Assembly (NCBI RefSeq): GCF_001940225.2 | Contig: NZ_CP135164.1 | Coordinates: 248,001-312,000, forward strand | From: Roseburia sp. 499 | GTDB lineage: Bacteria; Bacillota; Clostridia; Lachnospirales; Lachnospiraceae | Direction: 5' to 3' | DNA: 64,000 bases | In this document: piece after piece, positions 59,001-64,000 of the stretch | How the letters are laid out: every line of letters begins with the position of its first letter | How positions within the stretch are numbered: the first letter of the stretch is position 1 | Notes under the pieces: generated by a model | What the model saw: the letters and a program-made list of their open reading frames with translations, nothing else | What the model was told of the DNA's origin: nothing | The model's database searches: none | Translations under genes and position numbers: made by a program

Positions 59001-60326
59001 ATGAATGGAGCAGAAGTAGTAGAAAGACAGAAAAAATATGTATTACAGTCATGGAGCAAACAGGGAAATCTAAATCCTATTCCTGTGGAAAAAGCAGAGG
59101 GAATTTATTTTTATGATTATGATGGAAAACGATATACTGATATGTCATCTCAGTTAGTAAATTTAAATCTTGGATTTGGCAATACAGATATTGCAGAAGC
59201 AATCAAAGCACAGGTAGATAAGTTTTGTTTTGTGGGACCTTCTTATGCAGCAGAACCAAGATCAGAGCTGGCAGAGATGATTATCAATTTGTTACCGGAT
59301 ACTTTCGGAAAAGTTTTTTTCACCAATGCAGGTGCAGATGCCAATGAGAATGCAATTAAAATTGCAAGAATGTATACGGGAAGAAAAAAGATATTTAGCC
59401 GTTACAGAAGTTACCATGGTTCTTCCTTTGGAGCAGGTAATCTGACCGGTGAACCGAGAAGATATCCTCTGGAACCGGGAATTCCGGGATTTGTAAAGTT
59501 CTTTGATCCATATATTTATAGAGAACCAATTGAATTTGCATCGGAAGAAGAAGCAACAAAGTATTATTTGACGAAGTTAAGAGAACAGATTTTATATGAA
59601 GGGCCAGATAGCGTTGCGGCTATTGTAATGGAGACAATTACAGGTTCTAACGGTGTTATCATCCCGCCGAAAGGATATCTGCCAGGCGTTCGCAAAATCT
59701 GTGATGAGTTTGGAATTGTAATGATTTGTGATGAAGTTATGGCAGGCTGGGGTAGAACAGGTAAGATGTTTGCGTTTGAGAACTTTGATGTGGTTCCGGA
59801 TATTGTTACTTTTGCAAAGGGCGTTACCTGTGGCTATGTTCAGCTGGGTGGTGTTGCAGTAAGCAGCAAGATAGCAGAATACTTTGATGATCATTTGTTA
59901 TCCTGTGGTCTGACGTATAGTGGACATCCGCTTGCTTGTGCAGCAGGAGTTGCTTGTGTAAATTATTATACCAAGGCAAATATTCTGGATAATGTAGAAA
60001 AATCAGGAAAAGCACTTGCCGCAAGACTGGATGCTATGAAAGAAGCACATCCATGTGTAGGCGATACACGTCACATCGGACTTTTTGCCTGTGTAGAATT
60101 GGTAAAGGATAAAAAGACCAAGGAAGCACTTGTTCCTTATGGACAGGACCCAGAGGGAACCATGGGTAAGATTATAGGTAAGTTGAAAGAACGCGGCTTT
60201 ATGACGTATTCTCATGAAAATATGATTTTTGTATGCCCACCACTTATTATTACGGTAGAGCAGTTAGAAGAAGAATTGGATAAGTTGGAAGAAGTATTAA
60301 GTATTGTAGATAAAGAGTTCATATAG
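59001..60326 (+). CDS. Class III aminotransferase (taurine or beta-alanine type)
   Basis: A 441-residue PLP enzyme of the omega-aminotransferase family. Visible motifs are NLNLGFGNTDIAEAIKAQ, FFTNAGADANENAIKIAR, YRSYHGSSFGAGNLTG, ICDEVMAGWGRTGKMFAF with the PLP-binding Asp, and the catalytic Lys in VTFAKGVTCGYVQLGGV. TYSGHPLACAAGVA follows. Together with the adjacent Fe-dependent dehydrogenase it should turn a terminal amine into an aldehyde and then an alcohol. Taurine (to sulfoacetaldehyde) and beta-alanine (to malonic semialdehyde) are the main candidates. AGAGGTAATAACG is the ribosome site. Confidence 0.87.
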   Translation: MNGAEVVERQKKYVLQSWSKQGNLNPIPVEKAEGIYFYDYDGKRYTDMSSQLVNLNLGFGNTDIAEAIKAQVDKFCFVGPSYAAEPRSELAEMIINLLPDTFGKVFFTNAGADANENAIKIARMYTGRKKIFSRYRSYHGSSFGAGNLTGEPRRYPLEPGIPGFVKFFDPYIYREPIEFASEEEATKYYLTKLREQILYEGPDSVAAIVMETITGSNGVIIPPKGYLPGVRKICDEFGIVMICDEVMAGWGRTGKMFAFENFDVVPDIVTFAKGVTCGYVQLGGVAVSSKIAEYFDDHLLSCGLTYSGHPLACAAGVACVNYYTKANILDNVEKSGKALAARLDAMKEAHPCVGDTRHIGLFACVELVKDKKTKEALVPYGQDPEGTMGKIIGKLKERGFMTYSHENMIFVCPPLIITVEQLEEELDKLEEVLSIVDKEFI

Positions 60327-60355
60327 AAAAAAGTTCAGGAAGGGAGGGAGAGCTT

Positions 60356-61510
60356 ATGGCGCATTTCACAGTACCAAACCATATTTTTACGGGAAAAAGT
60401 GCTTTGGAAGAAGCAATGTCTTATATGGGCAATTGCGGAAAAATGGCATTGATTGTAACCGGAAAGCATGTAGGGAAGTCCCCAATGTATGAAAAACTGG
60501 TTAAAATGTTGGAAAAGGAAAAAATCGGTCATGCGACCTTTGATGGGATTACGGGTGAGCCGACAGACCAGATGATAGAGGAAGGTCTAAAACAATATAA
60601 AGCGGAAGGCTGCGATTTTGTAATTGGAATTGGTGGTGGAAGCCCTCTCGATTCTGCAAAGGCGATTTCAGCCATGGCAGTAAATGAAGGAAAAATAGCA
60701 GATTATATGGGAAAAGAAATTACCGGAGAAATTCCTCCTGTTGTTGCTATTCCGACCACAGCAGGAACTGGCTCAGAAGCGACGAAGTTTACGATTATTA
60801 CAGATCAGGAAAAAGATATTAAGATGCTTTTAAAGGGAGATTGTCTGGTGCCTCAGATAGCTATTATAGATCCGGATTTTTCCATGGATATGCCCAAATC
60901 AGTGACTGCAGCGACCGGATTAGACGCTTTTACCCATGCGGTAGAAGCCTATACTTCAAAAAAGGCGTTTGGAATGACAGATACATTAGCCATTTCAGCA
61001 GTAAAACGGATATTAGAATATCTTCCAAAGGTTTATAAGAATGGATATGATGCAAAGGCGCGGGAAGAGATGGCAATTGCTGCCTTGGAAGCAGGAATCT
61101 GCATCAATAACTCAAGTGTTACGATTGTACATGGTATGAGCCGACCCATTGGTGCATTATTTCATGTCCCACATGGATTGTCCAATGCCATGTTGCTAAA
61201 AGAGTGTATTGCGTTTGCTTTGGACGGCGCATATGACCGATTTGCAGATTTAGCAAGGGCAGCGGGTGTTGCAGGGGCAGAAGAAGAGGATGAAATAGCA
61301 GCCAATAAGTTTCTTGTGGCAATAGAGCATCTATGTAAGGTCTGCGAAGTCCCGACATTGGCAGAGTATGGCGTAAAGAAAGAAGAATTTGAGGCTGTAA
61401 TAGAAAAAATGGCAGAGGATGCAATTGCTTCCGGAAGCCCCGGAAATACAAGGAAAACGGTGATGAAAGAACATTGCGTGGAGATATATAAAAGGGTGTA
61501 TGGAGAATGA
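60356..61510 (+). CDS. Iron-containing alcohol dehydrogenase (aldehyde reductase)
   Basis: A 384-residue group III alcohol dehydrogenase. NAD binding is at DFVIGIGGGSPLDSAKAISAM. AIPTTAGTGSEATKFTIIT follows. The metal ligands lie in GLDAFTHAVEAYTSKKAF (D/H), IVHGMSRPIGALFHVPHGLSNAM (H, H). Sequence style matches sulfoacetaldehyde or malonic-semialdehyde reductases that act after omega-aminotransferases. It lies 30 bases behind the aminotransferase gene with AGGGAGGGAGAG as ribosome site, and a strong terminator follows. Confidence 0.88.
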   Translation: MAHFTVPNHIFTGKSALEEAMSYMGNCGKMALIVTGKHVGKSPMYEKLVKMLEKEKIGHATFDGITGEPTDQMIEEGLKQYKAEGCDFVIGIGGGSPLDSAKAISAMAVNEGKIADYMGKEITGEIPPVVAIPTTAGTGSEATKFTIITDQEKDIKMLLKGDCLVPQIAIIDPDFSMDMPKSVTAATGLDAFTHAVEAYTSKKAFGMTDTLAISAVKRILEYLPKVYKNGYDAKAREEMAIAALEAGICINNSSVTIVHGMSRPIGALFHVPHGLSNAMLLKECIAFALDGAYDRFADLARAAGVAGAEEEDEIAANKFLVAIEHLCKVCEVPTLAEYGVKKEEFEAVIEKMAEDAIASGSPGNTRKTVMKEHCVEIYKRVYGE

Positions 61511-61609
61511 AATGTGCTGGAGCACAAAACACTTTGTGCTGCAACGCATTGAAAAGAGTTACTGAAAAAATTATACTCTTTTTATAGAATATAAGAAGGA
61601 AACGATAAA

Positions 61610-61652
61610 ACATAGCAAAGGTGCTAGGAAAAAGCCTTTGCTATGTTTTTTT
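61610..61652 (+). terminator. Terminator between dehydrogenase and ABC genes
   Basis: ACATAGCAAAGG pairs with CCTTTGCTATGT, then T7. The ABC genes start only 32 bases later and lack an obvious promoter, so read-through or a hidden promoter is needed. Confidence 0.9.
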
Positions 61653-61683
61653 ATAATCTTTTCCATATAACGGAGGTAATGCC

Positions 61684-62475
61684 ATGAGTGAAACAGTAAA
61701 AAAAGAAGTTGAAATAGAAATCAAAGACCTAGGAGTTACTTTTCAGGATAATTCCGGTAACGATGTACAAGCATTGACGGGGGTAAACCTGGATATTTAT
61801 AAGGGTGAATTTGTATCTCTGTTGGGACCGTCCGGGTGCGGAAAGACTACACTGCTTCGCTCTGTAGCAGATTTGCAGGAACCGACAGAAGGAACTGTCA
61901 GGATTGCAGGGATGACACCAAAGGAAGTCAGAATGCAGCAGAAATTTGGATTTGTGTTCCAGCAGCCGGTATTGTTCGATTGGCGAACGGTAAAGAAGAA
62001 TATCGAACTTCCGCTGGAAATTATGTATTATTCCAAGGAAGATCGTTCCGCAAGAGCAGATGAAATGTTGGAAATGGTAGGACTTAAGAATTTTGCAAAT
62101 CATTTTCCAAAACAGTTAAGTGGTGGTATGCAACAGAGAGTTAACATAGCAAGAGCATTCGGGCTTCGGCCGGAAATCCTTCTGATGGATGAACCGTTTT
62201 CTGCATTGGATGAATTTACGAAGGAAAAGTTACATGAAGATTTGCTTCGAATCTGGAGACAGACCAATAAAACAGTATTATTTGTAACCCATAATATTCA
62301 GGAAGCAGTTTTCCTATCAGACAGAGTATGTGTCCTGTCACCTCATCCGGGAAGATTATCGGCAGTAGTAGATATTGATTTGCCAAGACCAAGAACATTA
62401 GAGATGAAGGAGACACAGCACTTCAATGAATTAGTTACTAAAGTACGTAACAGCTTTGAAGGGGGAAGTGTTTAA
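61684..62475 (+). CDS. ABC importer ATPase (sulfonate/nitrate/pyrimidine type)
   Basis: A 263-residue ATPase of the TauB/SsuB/ThiZ group. Walker A is GPSGCGKTT, the Q-loop is FGFVFQQPVLFDWRTV (the W-R-T-V typical of this group), the signature is LSGGMQQRVN, Walker B is ILLMDEPFSALDE and the H-loop is VLFVTHNIQEAVFL. The stop overlaps the first permease start by one base. It drives uptake of a small organic anion or pyrimidine-like compound for the neighbouring catabolic genes. Confidence 0.92.
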   Translation: MSETVKKEVEIEIKDLGVTFQDNSGNDVQALTGVNLDIYKGEFVSLLGPSGCGKTTLLRSVADLQEPTEGTVRIAGMTPKEVRMQQKFGFVFQQPVLFDWRTVKKNIELPLEIMYYSKEDRSARADEMLEMVGLKNFANHFPKQLSGGMQQRVNIARAFGLRPEILLMDEPFSALDEFTKEKLHEDLLRIWRQTNKTVLFVTHNIQEAVFLSDRVCVLSPHPGRLSAVVDIDLPRPRTLEMKETQHFNELVTKVRNSFEGGSV

Positions 62476-63317
62476 TGAAGAATAGAGTAAAAAGTCTTAC
62501 GAATAAAAAATGGGTATCCACAGTTTTCTGGTTGGTAATCATAGTGATTGCTTGGGGAATAGGAGCTTCTATCATAGAGGTAACTAAGAGAACGCCGGAA
62601 AATATTATGCCACATTTATATCAGATACTGGAGGCGGCATTTTCTACAAAACCGGTTGCTAATGGAATGTCGGCGACCATGGTGGTTCTTACCAGCGCCA
62701 GAGCAACATTAGTAAGAGCTTTGGGAGGTTTATTGATTGGTACAATACTTGGATTCCTACTGGCGTTATTGATGAAACTTTCTGGACTTGTGGAAAAATT
62801 GATTTTTCCATATTTGATGTTGATTCAGTTGATTCCGGTATTGGGTCTTGCGCCAATTGTTTTGGCAATTACAGGAGATATCAACAAGAGCAGAATTGTA
62901 ATAGCAGCAATCTTAAGCTTTTATCCAGTGGCAACGAATACATTGGCAGGATTTAAATCTGTAGATAAAGATAAGTACGATTTGATGTACACTTATGCAG
63001 CCAAAAAAAGAACTATTTATGCAAAGGTATTAATCCCTTCTGCAATTCCTTATTTTTTTACAGGACTGAAAATAGCAGCCCCATTAGCAATCACAGCGTC
63101 CATTTTGGTGGATACCTTGCAGGGAGATGGTGGACTTGGATGTATGTTATCACAATCTTTAAAACATGCGATGTCTATTTATGTATTCTGGTTGATTGTT
63201 TTCTTTAGTGCATTTATTGGAATTTTTAGTGGATATCTGATGAGTTGGATTGAGTCATTGGTTTCACCGGAAAAAAGAGGGCTTAGAAAAGCCAAGAGTA
63301 AGAAGGGAGGGAACTGA
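62475..63317 (+). CDS. ABC importer permease 1
   Basis: A 280-residue permease of the TauC/SsuC/ThiX type with six or so transmembrane helices. The coupling loop appears as YDLMYTYAAKKRTIYAKVLIPSAIPYFFTGL (EAA-like). The N-terminal helix is WVSTVFWLVIIVIAWGIGAS. It starts within the ATPase stop and is followed two bases after its stop by a second, related permease. A heterodimeric membrane part is therefore likely. Confidence 0.9.
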   Translation: MKNRVKSLTNKKWVSTVFWLVIIVIAWGIGASIIEVTKRTPENIMPHLYQILEAAFSTKPVANGMSATMVVLTSARATLVRALGGLLIGTILGFLLALLMKLSGLVEKLIFPYLMLIQLIPVLGLAPIVLAITGDINKSRIVIAAILSFYPVATNTLAGFKSVDKDKYDLMYTYAAKKRTIYAKVLIPSAIPYFFTGLKIAAPLAITASILVDTLQGDGGLGCMLSQSLKHAMSIYVFWLIVFFSAFIGIFSGYLMSWIESLVSPEKRGLRKAKSKKGGN

Positions 63318-63319
63318 TT

Positions 63320-64000
63320 ATGGCACAACAAAAATTAAAAAGAAAGAAAAGCCTTTATCAGAGAGGCAAAGAAAATAAAAAGCTGCAAGCGGCGTTAACA
63401 GTTATTTTACCGGTTGGCTTTGGAATTTTGATATTTGCACTCTGGCAGGGACAAATCTTACATAAAATGTTCCATACAGATACCTATACCTTGCCTCTAC
63501 CAACTAAGATTGGAAGCATATTTATGGATAACCTGGATAAGATTTGGGAAAATACTCAGTCTACAATATCTGTTGCTTTTATAGGCTTGGTGCTGGGAAG
63601 TCTTCTGGGATATGCAGTGGCAATTTTGGCATCCTTTTTTCCAAAAATGGGAAAAGGGGGGCTAAGCATTATAGGTGCATTTGCATCTATTCCGGTAGTT
63701 GCAATGGCGCCGGTGCTTAATAACTGGACAAAGGATATATCCAATGAAGCAAGTGTCCGAAGTATGGTTGCAAAAATAATTGTAGTTATGCTTGTTTCGG
63801 CAGCAAATATGAGTTTAAATGCGTATCGTGGTCTGACAGAACTTAAGCCATATGCGTTGGATTTGATGGCAACCTATGCTGCCAAAAAAAGAGTAGTTTT
63901 AGTAAAACTCAGATTACCAAACTCCGTGCCATATATTTTTATAGCTTTAAAGGTAGCAGTTCCGGCAAGTATTATGACAACAATTGTTAGTGAATATTTT
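63320..64000 (+). CDS. ABC importer permease 2, 3' end outside window
   Basis: Begins MAQQKLKRKKSLYQRGKEN after AAGGGAGGGAACTG and is open to the end of the window (227 codons). It is homologous to the preceding permease: the helix LTVILPVGFGILIFALWQG, the region VAMAPVLNNWTKD, and the coupling loop YALDLMATYAAKKRVVLVK. Two separate permeases with one ATPase suit a taurine/sulfonate- or hydroxymethylpyrimidine-type importer; the binding protein should lie just beyond. Confidence 0.88.
   Translation, partial: MAQQKLKRKKSLYQRGKENKKLQAALTVILPVGFGILIFALWQGQILHKMFHTDTYTLPLPTKIGSIFMDNLDKIWENTQSTISVAFIGLVLGSLLGYAVAILASFFPKMGKGGLSIIGAFASIPVVAMAPVLNNWTKDISNEASVRSMVAKIIVVMLVSAANMSLNAYRGLTELKPYALDLMATYAAKKRVVLVKLRLPNSVPYIFIALKVAVPASIMTTIVSEYF

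Overview
This window looks like chromosomal DNA from a low-GC Gram-positive gut anaerobe of the Lachnospiraceae (Clostridia). The evidence is the ecfA1-ecfA2-ecfT-truA-rplM-rpsI gene order, AGGAGG-type ribosome binding sites, purine-rich codon use, a VanW/YoaR-type wall protein, and many genes typical of that family. The species cannot be named from sequence alone.

Layout. (1) 1-785: 3' end of a ROK glucokinase with its terminator. A 5' fragment of a group II intron (828-~1210) sits directly behind that terminator. (2) 1.2-16.1 kb: a defence-rich accessory region. It holds a PD-(D/E)XK protein, a DUF1016 nuclease, a decayed HNH endonuclease, a three-gene coiled-coil / McrB-like AAA+ / DUF2357-PD-(D/E)XK system, and a methyltransferase overlapping a PLD-DEAH helicase. 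Chorismate mutase, tRNA-Pro(CGG), a TetR regulator and its divergent HXXEE-flavodoxin pair are interspersed. (3) 16.2-32.2 kb: core genome. It runs through XRE and ArsR regulators, a radical SAM/B12 protein with endonuclease III and a DnaQ-like exonuclease, a VanW protein with a polyglutamine tail, an AIR-synthase-like protein, Lrp plus aminotransferase, trmL, the ECF transporter module, truA, a lipoprotein, rplM and rpsI. (4) 32.2-~50.14 kb: a tandem array of integrative elements or their relics at the 3' end of rpsI. The 13-bp core CAAAGAGATAATC occurs at the rpsI end (32207), 42720 and 48621. A fourth copy is split by an IS1380-family element (45811-47540). The first unit (10.5 kb) is a mobilizable element with integrase, XRE, small DNA-binding protein, RepA-like ATPase, oriT-like repeats, MobV relaxase, a HindIII-type restriction-modification pair and a SIR2 defence gene broken by an IS3-family element. 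Later units carry two DUF4160/DUF2442 pairs, a NUDIX hydrolase, a zeta-toxin-like kinase with a small partner, and a Cys-cluster protein. (5) 50.15-64 kb: core or metabolic genes. These are a LuxR-type membrane regulator, an S41 protease, a lactate/malate-type dehydrogenase, a double GNAT protein, a cupin, a MarR-kinase-HAD operon, and a PucR-regulated catabolic locus cut by the window end. That locus comprises a class III aminotransferase, an Fe-alcohol dehydrogenase and an ABC importer.

How the genes work together. Both accessory regions concentrate anti-phage functions on mobile or decaying DNA. The rpsI array is a landing pad that keeps accreting elements, each bringing its own transcription terminator next to the att core. 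The right-hand locus most plausibly imports an amine (taurine) or a pyrimidine-type compound, transaminates it and reduces the aldehyde as an electron sink. The next genes outside the window would decide which.
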